Shown: piece after piece, positions 15,127 to 23,589 of the stretch
Position numbering within the stretch: the stretch's first letter is position 1
Layout: each line of letters opens with the position of its first letter
IMG/VR virus record: IMGVR_UViG_3300036401_000371
Location: 1-49,289 of that record
Strand: one strand, 5' to 3'
Length of the DNA stretch: 49,289 nucleotides
Source: a virus
Position numbers and translations under genes: made by a program
Notes under the pieces: model-generated
Database searches by the model: none
What the model saw: the letters and a program-made list of their open reading frames with translations, nothing else
Told to the model about the DNA's origin: nothing

Positions 15127-15666
15127 TTACCCGAGTGTGCGCAGTTTTTCGAGAGCGATGGCGACGCGCGTCATATACCCCGGCCAATCCCAGCCGCAGC
15201 CCGTGGGACATTTCGTGTGCGTCGTGGTTTTGTCTGCTTCGTTGTGCCCGAGGATTCCAACGCGTGAGGCGGGAATGTTGAACGCCTTGCATAGCCACGC
15301 CGCGAGGGCTGCGGAGGCGTCGTAGAGCTTGTCGGAGGGTGGCAGCCCCGGATCGTTGGTGCCCAGCTCCCCAGGGGTGCGGGCGCTGTGCTCAATGCCG
15401 ATGCTGTAGGCGTTGGCCTCGTGGGCGTGCCACGCCGTATCTTGCACCCTCACGCATTGCACGATCAGCCCGTCTTGACCGACTCCGAAATGGAATGACG
15501 TGGGCCTTTCCATTGGCCGTGCGATCATCGCTGCCGTGTTGCGGATCTCGCCGTGGCCGTCGGTGCAATGGATGACGAGACGGGTGGGCGCCTGGACTGC
15601 ACGCCCCTGTCTGAAGTTGCTGTGGTGGGCCGGAAGCCAAAGGGCTGCCGGGTAATCGCTGTTCAC
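15127..15666 (-). CDS. Endolysin, N-acetylmuramoyl-L-alanine amidase (Amidase_2)
   Basis: This 179-residue lysis enzyme would cleave the amide bond between muramic acid and the peptide stem of murein. Zinc ligands fit H33 (RLVIHCTDG), H141 (ILGHNEAD) and C153 (HTKCPTGCGWDWPGY). SFHFGVGQDGLIVQ and YSIGIEHSA are further family signatures. There is no signal peptide, so export would need the holin. It overlaps the lipoprotein gene (ATGA) in a holin-lipoprotein-endolysin cassette. Confidence 0.92.
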   Translation of the reverse strand: MNSDYPAALWLPAHHSNFRQGRAVQAPTRLVIHCTDGHGEIRNTAAMIARPMERPTSFHFGVGQDGLIVQCVRVQDTAWHAHEANAYSIGIEHSARTPGELGTNDPGLPPSDKLYDASAALAAWLCKAFNIPASRVGILGHNEADKTTTHTKCPTGCGWDWPGYMTRVAIALEKLRTLG

Positions 15667-16064
15667 GAGACGTGGCGCGAGTCGCAGCTCACGCCTTTGT
15701 GGAGGCTAAGAAACTGACGGGCGATGTCGGCGGCGTGCCACCGCTGTTGATCGGCGGCAGAGGTGAGGAGCGCCGCCTTTGTGCTGATCGTGGTGGGCTC
15801 AGCGGGGCCCGCCTGCTTCGCCCAATAGGCTTCCAGTGCGGTCACAGCGCAAACGACTTGCTGTTCCCCAAGCTGCAACGCGGCGCTTTCCAGCTCGGCC
15901 ACGGTGCCCGCGGGATTGGAAAGAATCGCCTGCACGGTGGCCGTGACGATCTGTGATTCCTTGGGCATCGCGCCCAGCTCACACGTTTTCAGCGCGGCGC
16001 AGCCTGCCATGAGGAGCGCCACCGTGAAACCGAACGCGCCGACGGCAAGCGCCGCGCGCGTCAC
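15663..16064 (-). CDS. Lysis-cassette lipoprotein (candidate o-spanin)
   Basis: The product has 133 residues starting with GTG in a GTGA overlap with the holin stop. Residues 1-25 are a lipoprotein signal with lipobox LMAG-C. The mature part is helical (SQIVTATVQAILSNPAGTV, VVCAVTALEAYWAKQ). Its place between holin and endolysin suggests an outer-membrane spanin subunit, though Rz1-like proteins are usually shorter and proline-rich. It may instead be an i-spanin-less lysis accessory. Confidence 0.65.
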   Translation of the reverse strand: MTRAALAVGAFGFTVALLMAGCAALKTCELGAMPKESQIVTATVQAILSNPAGTVAELESAALQLGEQQVVCAVTALEAYWAKQAGPAEPTTISTKAALLTSAADQQRWHAADIARQFLSLHKGVSCDSRHVS

Positions 16065-16243
16065 TGGTCGCCCCCCTTCTGAATGAGCGGCTTGACAGCG
16101 GTGAAGCCAAGCACGTTGAGGAATGTGGAAGCCGCGAGGCAGCCGATCGCGACCTTCCAATTGCCCTGATACTGCAAGGCAACGACGGGGCACACCGTCG
16201 CGAGGGTGATGCCGAAGGCGCTGAGGATCTGATGCTTGGTCAT
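16061..16243 (-). CDS. Holin-like two-helix membrane protein
   Basis: The product has 60 residues with two hydrophobic stretches: ILSAFGITLATVCPVVALQY (5-24) and WKVAIGCLAASTFLNVLGFT (29-48). A charged C-terminus (KPLIQKGGDQ) follows. Small size, two membrane helices and position before the endolysin fit a class II holin that opens the inner membrane. GGAGG lies ten bases ahead of the ATG, and a promoter is seen upstream. Confidence 0.7.
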   Translation of the reverse strand: MTKHQILSAFGITLATVCPVVALQYQGNWKVAIGCLAASTFLNVLGFTAVKPLIQKGGDQ

Positions 16244-16269
16244 GGCGAGTTTCCTCCCTGTTGGACAGC

Positions 16270-16299
16270 AATATAGCATACAGAATTCAGAGGCTTCAA
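16270..16299 (-). promoter_or_regulatory. Putative lysis promoter, TTGAAG-N18-TGCTATATT
   Basis: Reading the minus strand, TTGAAG (16299 to 16294) and TATATT (16275 to 16270) are 18 bases apart. The -10 is extended by TGC. The start site would be about 26 bases before the holin ATG. The -35 overlaps the stop of the upstream gene. Confidence 0.45.
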
Positions 16300-16694
16300 G
16301 ACGAAATGGAGGCAGGCAAAAGCGAGACGAAAGCGAAGGGCAGGATCTGAAGTTTGTTGCCGCTCACGTCGGTGACAAAAATGTCTAAGCCGTACGTTTT
16401 CGGCGCGAGCGCGAGCGTATCCGCTGACGCGATTGTGACCGTGGCCTCCCCGTCTGTGGGCGCCCCCACGATCGTTCCCACCTTGCTTATGAGGGGCGGA
16501 TGTACGGGGAGCTGGTAGACGTCAAGGTCGCATATCGCGAGTGTCACCGTCGCACCCGTCAGATCGAAGGCGGAGCGATCGGCGTTTTGCAGTGTCAGAT
16601 TTAGCGCTGTCGTCTCGCCCACTGCGAACGCAGGCGCGTCGATTTGCTGCCCGTAGATTGTCAAACCGATCGATCGAATGGCATTAGCCGGCAT
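16296..16694 (-). CDS. Ig-like tail fibre/baseplate accessory (BppU-like)
   Basis: The product has 132 residues, beta-rich. The stretch GETTALNLTLQNADRSAFDL then TGATVTLAICDLD resembles the N-terminal Ig-like domain of BppU-type baseplate or fibre proteins. DGEATVTIASADTLALAPKT fits the later strands. The start at 16694 has AAAGGACAC ahead. It probably mounts or decorates fibres encoded just upstream. Family call is by pattern only. Confidence 0.55.
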   Translation of the reverse strand: MPANAIRSIGLTIYGQQIDAPAFAVGETTALNLTLQNADRSAFDLTGATVTLAICDLDVYQLPVHPPLISKVGTIVGAPTDGEATVTIASADTLALAPKTYGLDIFVTDVSGNKLQILPFAFVSLLPASISS

Positions 16695-16708
16695 GGTTTT
16701 GTGTCCTT

Positions 16709-18268
16709 TTAAAACACCGTGAAATCGAAGCCGCGTTGAGTACCGTCGGGCGGCGTTTGCAGCCACGCTTCGCCAATACCCTTAGCCGTCTGATATGTCG
16801 CGTCGGTCGCGTCGATCTGTAACGTTGCATCGGTGTAGACTTTGATCGACGATCCGGCCGTGACCACACGCAGCAACGACCATGAGGCAAGCGGCGGGAT
16901 GCCCACAGCCGCGACGATCGTGCGCGCGCCACCGTCGTAGCGGAACAGGTATAACGTGGAGTCTGCCGTTGCCCCTGCCGTGCCCGTCAAGTTGTCGTAG
17001 AACACCGCCCAACCCGACGTATCCGAGGCCATGCGAAAGCACATGCCGATGGCGCCCGACGACGTGGTGCCTAGCGCGGGACGCCGCATAATGCGTTCAT
17101 CAACGTCGCCTGAGTCACCTTGGACCGTAGCGCACAGCGGTACCGTGCTGAACGCGACCATGGAGCGGTTGTAGATCCCCAGCGGATACGCGAAGAGGTT
17201 TGTACCGCCGTCGATGAAAGCGGCGTGCCACGGCAGCGGGCCGAGGCTGCCGCCTTCGGTACTTCCCGGCGTCGGATGGCCAACGTGCGCGTACTCCTGA
17301 TCGGGCCGGCTAAACGAGTCGTAGATCTTGGCGCCCATCGGTACCGCCTTCGGCGTATAGCCGCGGTTGGGCGGCGCGTCGACGTAATTCGGATCGAAGG
17401 GCGCGTTGTGGACGTAAACCACCTGTGGCAGTGGATAGATTGGCGGCTGCGTGTTGCCGGTACCGTCGAGTTGCGAATCCACCGTCGCGACAAAGCCAGG
17501 GTGCGTGTTGGCCGTCGGATATCCGCCCGCGTAGCCGCGCGAAAGGTCGGGGTAGATACCCACGACGGGCGCGATGTACGAAGTCAGGAACGATGCCGCG
17601 GTCCCGGCGCCGTCGTCAGCGTTGAAGAAACGCATTGGGTAGAATGGCTGCGCGAAGGCCCAGCCAACCGGCGCCGTTGAATCGAAGGCGCGGATCATGG
17701 CGATGTCACCGACGAAATTGGAATGGTCGCTGCCGCCGATGTAGAGCACGCCTGAGCCGACGCCCGCGGTCATGCTCGGCCACGGGATTGCACCGCCGGG
17801 AACAAGGTGCAGCCCCGTCGGCACACCATTTTGCCACGTAGCGATCCAATTGTTGCCATACGCGTCAGCGATGAGCCCGACGGCAACGTGGGACATCACG
17901 CCCTCGGGCGGTGGATCGTCGCTGCCGAATGGAACGATTTGGAGCGCGGCACCGTCATAAAACGTCGCGTTGCCGCTCGTGCCCGACCACAACAGCCGAT
18001 GCCAGCCCGCGTAGCCGTCGCTTACAGGATAGCCGCTTGGGTTCCACGGCTGCCCCATGGCCCACATTTCCCACAGGAAGCCGCCGCCGAGGACCGTCTC
18101 AGGCTTCCAAAACTCGCCATGGTCGACGTGCTGCGCGTTGCCCGCGAAGTGCAAGACGGGGACGCCAGCGTGGCCCATGTCGACAGCCGCGGCGCGTGAC
18201 TCGTCGGGAGAGAGCGCTACGGACGGAGCGCAGCCGATGAGCAGTAACGCGAGAATTGAGGCGCGCAT
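16709..18268 (-). CDS. Large lipoprotein in the tail-fibre cluster
   Basis: The product has 519 residues. It starts with a lipoprotein signal (MRASILALLLIGC, lipobox LLIG-C). The mature protein has tryptophan- and glycine-rich beta segments (GFLWEMWAMGQPWNPSGYPV). The C-terminal 180 residues resemble a LamG/concanavalin-like sheet (KIYDSFSRPDQEY, GICFRMASDTSGWAVFYDN-like pattern, then WSLLRVVTAGSSIKVYTDAT). It could be a receptor-binding or host-surface protein. A lipidated protein among fibre genes is unexpected. The ATG overlaps the upstream stop (TAATG). Confidence 0.75.
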   Translation of the reverse strand: MRASILALLLIGCAPSVALSPDESRAAAVDMGHAGVPVLHFAGNAQHVDHGEFWKPETVLGGGFLWEMWAMGQPWNPSGYPVSDGYAGWHRLLWSGTSGNATFYDGAALQIVPFGSDDPPPEGVMSHVAVGLIADAYGNNWIATWQNGVPTGLHLVPGGAIPWPSMTAGVGSGVLYIGGSDHSNFVGDIAMIRAFDSTAPVGWAFAQPFYPMRFFNADDGAGTAASFLTSYIAPVVGIYPDLSRGYAGGYPTANTHPGFVATVDSQLDGTGNTQPPIYPLPQVVYVHNAPFDPNYVDAPPNRGYTPKAVPMGAKIYDSFSRPDQEYAHVGHPTPGSTEGGSLGPLPWHAAFIDGGTNLFAYPLGIYNRSMVAFSTVPLCATVQGDSGDVDERIMRRPALGTTSSGAIGMCFRMASDTSGWAVFYDNLTGTAGATADSTLYLFRYDGGARTIVAAVGIPPLASWSLLRVVTAGSSIKVYTDATLQIDATDATYQTAKGIGEAWLQTPPDGTQRGFDFTVF

Positions 18269-19212
18269 TAGGGCACCGTCAGCGTAGGCCCAACGGGATA
18301 CAGCCCAGTCACAGGCGTAGCAGGCATTGCGTTACCCGCAGAAAAGCCGACAGCGAATAAGTCAACTTGCGCGCCTAATGCATACACAGGCTGTCGCGTG
18401 ATGGAATACTGCGAGGCGAAAGACGTGCCCGATGTTTCCCAAATGGTGATCCAATAAAGCGTGTACGACGTGGCAGAGAACGCCGATGCGAACGTGCCTG
18501 TGTAGAGGCCCGCGCCCGAGGTTACAACGTCTACCGTTTTGAGCGCGGATCCTCCTGAGGACCATAGCGTTATGCGGATAGTTACCGCGCTGCCGCTATT
18601 CCAAAAAAAGGTGCCACCTGTGATCGTTGCGTTCGCCGTCGTATAAAATTCAGTGCCGACTGTGTTGGATCCCGCAGAAATACCCGTGCCCTGTGCTTTA
18701 ACGACGGTGGCGGGCGCCATAGAATCCCAAATCGCGTTACCGCCCGCGCTGCCGTTGCTCGCGGATGTCAAGCGCCCTTGCGCGTCGACGGTGATATTCG
18801 CGCTTGTGTAGCTGCCGGGTGTGACGGCAGTGTTAGCGAGCGAAACGGTACCGCTGCCAACGATGGGGTTGGGCGCGCAGCTCATACCTGTGCCGCACGC
18901 AACGCTGGTGACGGTGCCGACGCCGCCAACTGCGATCCAACTTGCGTTAGTTCCGTTGGTGGAAAGCACCTTGCCGTTTTGCCCGGTTTGCACGGGGAGT
19001 GCTGTGGTGGTCTCCACACCGCCGTCGCCCGTGTGCCATGTGGGCACACCGTTTTTATTGTAGAGGCCATCGCCAGTTGATGCGCCCGTGGCCGCATTCC
19101 AGCTCGCCACGCTGCGGAGGCTGATCGCACCACGATAAACGGTGGCGCCAAGGGGAAGCGCAACGAAGAGACTGACGACAACGGAGAGCCAAATAACTTG
19201 CTTGCGTGTCAT
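18268..19212 (-). CDS. Tail fibre protein with N-terminal signal/membrane segment
   Basis: The product has 314 residues. Residues 1-28 (MTRKQVIWLSVVVSLFVALP, then LGATVY) look like a Sec signal peptide with an A-x-V/A-type end. The middle carries phage fibre repeats (GQNGKVLSTNGTNASW, VTSVACGTGMSCAPNPIVG, GSYTSANITVDAQGRLTSAS). The C-terminus is a beta-rich tip. Fibres normally assemble in the cytoplasm, so the signal is odd; it may act as a membrane or baseplate anchor instead. The ATG at 19212 follows AGGTG; a TTG at 19233 is less likely. Confidence 0.75.
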   Translation of the reverse strand: MTRKQVIWLSVVVSLFVALPLGATVYRGAISLRSVASWNAATGASTGDGLYNKNGVPTWHTGDGGVETTTALPVQTGQNGKVLSTNGTNASWIAVGGVGTVTSVACGTGMSCAPNPIVGSGTVSLANTAVTPGSYTSANITVDAQGRLTSASNGSAGGNAIWDSMAPATVVKAQGTGISAGSNTVGTEFYTTANATITGGTFFWNSGSAVTIRITLWSSGGSALKTVDVVTSGAGLYTGTFASAFSATSYTLYWITIWETSGTSFASQYSITRQPVYALGAQVDLFAVGFSAGNAMPATPVTGLYPVGPTLTVP

Positions 19213-19214
19213 TT

Positions 19215-20582
19215 TCACACCTGTGCTTTCCAAAAGATGACGCCCTGAAAGTCATCAATGATGTTGATCGTGATGTTGGCGAGCCCCGGCGTACCCGCGA
19301 TGGTGGCGGGCATACCAACCACGCCATCGGTGCGCGCGATCGAATACTCAAAGACGTAGCCGCCCACCGACGGCGCCGCAGCGGCAAAGGGCGTGGCAAA
19401 CGTGATCGTCTTGCTCGTGTCGCCGCTGTTGACTGCAACAAAGCCGCGCTCATCGTGCGTCGTCGCCAGCGTGAGCGAAGTTGCAGCGGCGCCAAGGTTG
19501 AAGGGGTATAGATGCCCCGTCGCGCCTGCGAGGCCCGCAGTACCGCTGCCGTGCCCTGCCGCGCCAGCTCCACCCGGACAGTTGGTAGCCGATGAGAAAA
19601 CCAATCCAGCGGTAGCCGCATAATAGATGAGAAGTAGCGTACCGCCGCCACCGCCACCACCACCGCCCGTGTTGCCCGTCGTACCCGCCGCGCCGCCGTT
19701 GCCGCCTGCACACGTGATATCGCTCGCGGATGCGAGCGCGAGGTTACGGAAGGCAACCACTCCCGAGTATCCGCCGTTACCGCCGCCACCACCGAACGTA
19801 CTAGAGACGCTATCGGCTGCGCCGCCACCACCGCCTGCGCCGCCGCCGATTTGCGTAACCGCGGGCGATGCGCCGTTGCCCACCACGAAGCCAAGCAAGA
19901 AGGGCAGCACGGCCGGATTGCCCTTGTTGGTGGTAAACGATGTGCTGCCGCCCGCAGCGCCACCGCCGCCGCCACCCAAGCCGCCCGTGTTGCCATTGCC
20001 GCCGTTGCCGGTGATGCTTTGGCCGACTGTGGGCGCTAGCGTGAAGGTTCCGCCGTTGCCGCCCGTACCACCCGCGGGGAGTACAGAGCCCGTATCTGCC
20101 ACAGCCACGCCGCCCGAGTTGCCTGGCGTTCCTGTGCTGCCGTCGCCCGACACCTTGCCATTGGGCGACCCTGCGTTAGTTGTAAGCGTGCCTTGGCCGC
20201 AGAGGCGGCATCCGCCCAATTTGAGCGTAACGCCTGCGTTGATCGTCAAGTTGACGAGGGCGACGTCACGGCTCAGCGTATACACGCTGCCGACGCGCGA
20301 GGCCCACGTCACCGACGAAACGCCATCAAGTACCGCGCTGCCATCGGATCCGTTGCCGAAGATTGAAATCGACGCAACGCTGTCGAGATTATCGATCCAC
20401 TGCCCGTGATTGTTCAGGATGAAATTTAATTCATCGGCGGCAACGGGATTTTCAGGCTCAAAGCCTGTGCCCACTTTTCCCGCGCTTGGCTGCGATTTGT
20501 TGGGCTGGCTATTCCACGGGCGCCCGCCCGCGGGATAGTTAAGATCGGTCGCCCAATCAGGTAGGACTGTCGGTCGCGTCAT
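19215..20582 (-). CDS. Tail fibre/adhesin with polyglycine blocks
   Basis: The product has 455 residues. The N-terminus (WATDLNYPAGGRPWNSQPNK and LNFILNNHGQWIDNLDS) is the baseplate-attachment form common in receptor-binding fibres. Residues about 150-330 are packed with Gly-rich runs (GGNGNTGGLGGGGGGAAGG), as in T4-type gp38 adhesins that form glycine sandwiches for receptor contact. The C-terminal part returns to beta structure. It is the likely host-range determinant. Confidence 0.75.
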   Translation of the reverse strand: MTRPTVLPDWATDLNYPAGGRPWNSQPNKSQPSAGKVGTGFEPENPVAADELNFILNNHGQWIDNLDSVASISIFGNGSDGSAVLDGVSSVTWASRVGSVYTLSRDVALVNLTINAGVTLKLGGCRLCGQGTLTTNAGSPNGKVSGDGSTGTPGNSGGVAVADTGSVLPAGGTGGNGGTFTLAPTVGQSITGNGGNGNTGGLGGGGGGAAGGSTSFTTNKGNPAVLPFLLGFVVGNGASPAVTQIGGGAGGGGGAADSVSSTFGGGGGNGGYSGVVAFRNLALASASDITCAGGNGGAAGTTGNTGGGGGGGGGTLLLIYYAATAGLVFSSATNCPGGAGAAGHGSGTAGLAGATGHLYPFNLGAAATSLTLATTHDERGFVAVNSGDTSKTITFATPFAAAAPSVGGYVFEYSIARTDGVVGMPATIAGTPGLANITINIIDDFQGVIFWKAQV

Positions 20583-20595
20583 TCGCCTTGCCCTT

Positions 20596-21225
20596 TCAAG
20601 TCATAATTCCGGCAACCATACCACCAGCGTCACCGCCCATGGTAGCGTCGCCCGACCAGCCCAACGACTGCGCCACCGTCGGCACCGTCGTACCATTCGC
20701 CTGCGAATAGCCCCACATGAGCGTATTAGCGATCGGCGTCAGTGTCCAAGTGAACATGAGATACACGCCCGCCGCTGCGGCAGGAATTAAAAACTGATTG
20801 CCGATCAAATAGGGATCGAAGCCAACCGGACCTTGCGGAACGATCATCACCGACGCAGGCGGCATGTCGTAGACGGTGATCGGCGTGTTAGGAATCAGCA
20901 GCCGCGCGATCTTGATGAGCGGTGCGCGCTGCGCCGATGAGCGGTTGACGAGAATGCGCGCGGAGATCAGCAACGCATAGTTGTCGTTATTCTGCCCTTC
21001 GCGATTCTGCCCAACGATTTTGCCGATCTTGTTCAGAATGTCCGTCGTCAGATTGCCGCCGCGGAGCATGCGATCGATGTACACCGCCCAAATCGCGTCT
21101 TCCAGCTCCTGGATCTCTTGCAGGTAGCTCGATAGCAACGCGATGTTGCGCGGCTTGCGGAGCATCACCAGCAAGCGCGCGACGCCCTCAGCAACGACGG
21201 CCGTTTTCTGCTGTAGGTTACTCAT
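20596..21225 (-). CDS. Baseplate-fibre connector (DUF2612-like)
   Basis: The product has 209 residues. It lies right after the J-like wedge gene, where Mu gp48/DUF2612-type proteins occur. LQEIQELEDAIWAVYIDRML followed by LNKIGKIVGQNREG and DNYALLISARILVNRSSAQR are typical of that group. The C-terminal half is beta-rich and Gly-rich. It likely links the baseplate wedge to the fibre. Its start lies eight bases inside the previous gene. Confidence 0.75.
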   Translation of the reverse strand: MSNLQQKTAVVAEGVARLLVMLRKPRNIALLSSYLQEIQELEDAIWAVYIDRMLRGGNLTTDILNKIGKIVGQNREGQNNDNYALLISARILVNRSSAQRAPLIKIARLLIPNTPITVYDMPPASVMIVPQGPVGFDPYLIGNQFLIPAAAAGVYLMFTWTLTPIANTLMWGYSQANGTTVPTVAQSLGWSGDATMGGDAGGMVAGIMT

Positions 21226-22474
21226 TGACCACCGTAACGAAGATGCGCGCGGAGTCGAAGCTCGCGATTTGCCGCACGCTCACGGGCACGTTTGTGGTGC
21301 CTACGGGCACGGGATTGGTGTCACAGGTAAACGAGGTGTAATCGTCGACACCCGGAACGCCCTTGGCGGGATCGAGCGGATCGGTGAAAACGCTGCCCGC
21401 GAGCGCTTTTAAAAACACCGTACCGCCGGGGGCGTACTCCACTTGCCCATACGCAAGCAACGCGTTGGCGACTTGCGCGGCGCCGTCGCTTGGGAAATTC
21501 TTGTTCACCACGACGGTGATCGCGATGTACAAAATAAGCGGCGTAGGACGCGTATATTTGATCAGCGTCTGTATGCCTTGATCATCCGTGCTCAATTTCG
21601 ACGCGAGGCCATACGTACCGATGCCCGCCGCCTTCGATGCGAGAATCAGATCGGCAAGCTTCTGATCGTCGTTGCCCGGCCCCACGCTCGTGTTGCCGGG
21701 TTGATAGGCGATGACTTCCACACTATGCGGCGGGACATTGTTCGCGTCGGTGTAATCCGTGTCGTTGTGCAACACGGTGCAGTTGATCGTATCCGTCGTG
21801 GTGAAGGGCGTGATCAACGTTTCGAGCACGTCAGCACGAATCGCGTCCGCTGTCGTGCTGCCTGCCGCTGAAAGCTCTTGATTACGCTTTTGACGGAGCT
21901 GCGGATCGGTTTCGATGTTGTGGCCGGGGATGCCATCCGTGGGATTCGTGATGGTATTCCACCCCGCGAGCGGTTGCGCTTTGACCGTCAGCGTGCCCGC
22001 AAGGCACTGCGTGGGTCCCGTACTCACCGCGACGAAGGTAGACGGCACATCCGCCGGAACGCCGCCCGCATTGTCCACGGCGGTTTCGTTGGTGAAGACG
22101 GCGGCGGCATTGCCTGCGATGGAGGCGAACATGGTGCCTGGATCGGCGTGGAAGCTGGCGTTGACGTTCACGCTGACAGCCACAACGGTGGCATCCGCTG
22201 CGCTGCGCTCCGTGCCGCTGATGAGGCACACGTTATCGAGCTGATCGCCTGCCGCCTCATCGGGATCCATCCCGTTGTAGACGGCGCCGATGGCGGCCCA
22301 CGCTTCGCCCAGCTCATCGGCAAAGATGCCATTGTTTTGCCCGATCAGTGCGGTGGGCTGCACGTCGAGGCTAGGGCTAATCTCCTGTAGCTGTCGTTGC
22401 TGAATGCTCGACAGAATATCGTCTGTCGTTTTGACGTTGAAGCCTTCGTCTACGACACCAAAGGGGCCGGCCAT
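21218..22474 (-). CDS. Baseplate J-like wedge protein
   Basis: The product has 418 residues. FNVKTTDDILSSIQQRQLQE, SGTERSAADATVV, VSVNVNASFHADPGTMFA and TDPQLRQKRNQELSAAGSTT are signatures of the Mu gp47/P2 J family, which forms the wedge arm of contractile baseplates. C-terminal strands (PTPLILYIAITVVVNKNFP) fit the family. The length is close to usual. Confidence 0.9.
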   Translation of the reverse strand: MAGPFGVVDEGFNVKTTDDILSSIQQRQLQEISPSLDVQPTALIGQNNGIFADELGEAWAAIGAVYNGMDPDEAAGDQLDNVCLISGTERSAADATVVAVSVNVNASFHADPGTMFASIAGNAAAVFTNETAVDNAGGVPADVPSTFVAVSTGPTQCLAGTLTVKAQPLAGWNTITNPTDGIPGHNIETDPQLRQKRNQELSAAGSTTADAIRADVLETLITPFTTTDTINCTVLHNDTDYTDANNVPPHSVEVIAYQPGNTSVGPGNDDQKLADLILASKAAGIGTYGLASKLSTDDQGIQTLIKYTRPTPLILYIAITVVVNKNFPSDGAAQVANALLAYGQVEYAPGGTVFLKALAGSVFTDPLDPAKGVPGVDDYTSFTCDTNPVPVGTTNVPVSVRQIASFDSARIFVTVVNE

Positions 22475-22477
22475 CGA

Positions 22478-22888
22478 TCACGCTCCTGTGGGGGTAGGGA
22501 TGACGTACGCGGCGAAATCAGCGGACGTCAGCGTTTGTCCGTTTTGCAACTGCGCTTGGAAATTCACTTGCAGCCCGCGATTTGGTAGGCGGGCAATGTT
22601 GAACGTAGTAAGCGCCTTCACGCCTGGGCACGTGGTAATGATGCGCTTGAAGATCTGCGAAAGGATCGCAAGCGGCGTTTTCTTACCCAGGATGCTTTGC
22701 AGATACGGGGCGCCTGCGTTGGGATCGAGAAACCAATCCCCTTTGAAGAAACGGAAGCGGATGTATAGTTCTTGTGCCACCGCCTCTTTCAAGTCGGCAG
22801 TGAGCCGCGGTGAGCCATTCTCAAGATACAAATCCCCCACGATGGGGTTATTCGCGTCGATTGCGAGAGTGATCTTGATGTCCGCCAT
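22478..22888 (-). CDS. Baseplate wedge protein, gpW/gp25-Mu gp46-like
   Basis: The product has 136 residues. AVAQELYIRFRFFKGDWFLD and PNAGAPYLQSILGKKTPLAI match the lysozyme-like gp25/W group, here in the Mu gp46 form. It would lie at the sheath-baseplate contact. It begins in a TGATG overlap with the spike gene. Confidence 0.85.
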   Translation of the reverse strand: MADIKITLAIDANNPIVGDLYLENGSPRLTADLKEAVAQELYIRFRFFKGDWFLDPNAGAPYLQSILGKKTPLAILSQIFKRIITTCPGVKALTTFNIARLPNRGLQVNFQAQLQNGQTLTSADFAAYVIPTPTGA

Positions 22889-23589
22889 CAGTCATTCGCT
22901 TTCAGGTTGGAGCTTGCGACGCTTCCAGGGGCGCTGAGTGGTGCTGTCGGTTGCCCCGTGTTTGGCGTGCCTGCCGGGTGAATATGCGTGTTGAATCCTG
23001 ATACGATCGCATTCAGGGCTGACAACACCTTGTCAGACATGGCGACGAAGTTGGAGGCGGTGGCGCCAGCCAAGATCATCGCTGGGCGGATAACGAGACG
23101 CCCCGCGGGATTTGAATCGCTGCCTATGACGATACCTGTGGCGTCTGCGCTCTGCGCGGTTTTCGCATCCGGTTGCAGCATCGGGACGAAGATCGCGCCG
23201 TCGAGCGTATGCATGCCCACGTCGCCGGGATCGCCTTGCTGCCCAGTCGCACGCCACGCGCCGATCGGGCGCTCACTGAAGATGAGCACGCCCGTATCGC
23301 CCACCGTCACAGGCAAGGCGATGATCATCCCATTCGCAACCATGTCTGCGATGGGCACGTCTTTGAGCTGCGGCAGCGGCTCACTGATGAGGTTGCCCGC
23401 GCCGTCGGGCACGTAGCGATTGACGCCCGGCGTAACCGTCACGGTGCGGCCGTTCACCTCTGTGACGGTGCAAGGGCAGCACGTGTGCAAGTCGCTCTGC
23501 GCTGCTGCGATGAAGGCGTCGTAAAGCTCTGCATCGGTGATTTCTTCAAGCGCAGTTTCTTGCGCGCTATCTGTCTCGTGCTCGGCCAT
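22888..23589 (-). CDS. Baseplate spike, gpV/Gp138-like
   Basis: The product has 233 residues. An OB-fold start (CPCTVTEVNGRTVTVTPGVN) is followed by the membrane-piercing beta-helix region (DVGMHTLDGAIFVPMLQPDA) and HIHPAGTPNTGQPTAPL, a usual ending for phage spikes where paired histidines can bind metal at the tip. Gp138_N/Mu gp45-like. It punctures the outer membrane during injection. Confidence 0.85.
   Translation of the reverse strand: MAEHETDSAQETALEEITDAELYDAFIAAAQSDLHTCCPCTVTEVNGRTVTVTPGVNRYVPDGAGNLISEPLPQLKDVPIADMVANGMIIALPVTVGDTGVLIFSERPIGAWRATGQQGDPGDVGMHTLDGAIFVPMLQPDAKTAQSADATGIVIGSDSNPAGRLVIRPAMILAGATASNFVAMSDKVLSALNAIVSGFNTHIHPAGTPNTGQPTAPLSAPGSVASSNLKAND

Noticed and set aside
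16661-16690. TTGACA next to CGATCGATCGG inside the Ig-like gene as an internal promoter.
   Set aside because: The order of elements is reversed relative to the other promoters, no -10 follows, and the bases are explained by the codons of the gene.
19627-20409. A proline-rich plus-strand frame (PPPPPPP runs).
   Set aside because: It is the antisense of the glycine-rich fibre gene; Gly codons give Pro on the other strand.
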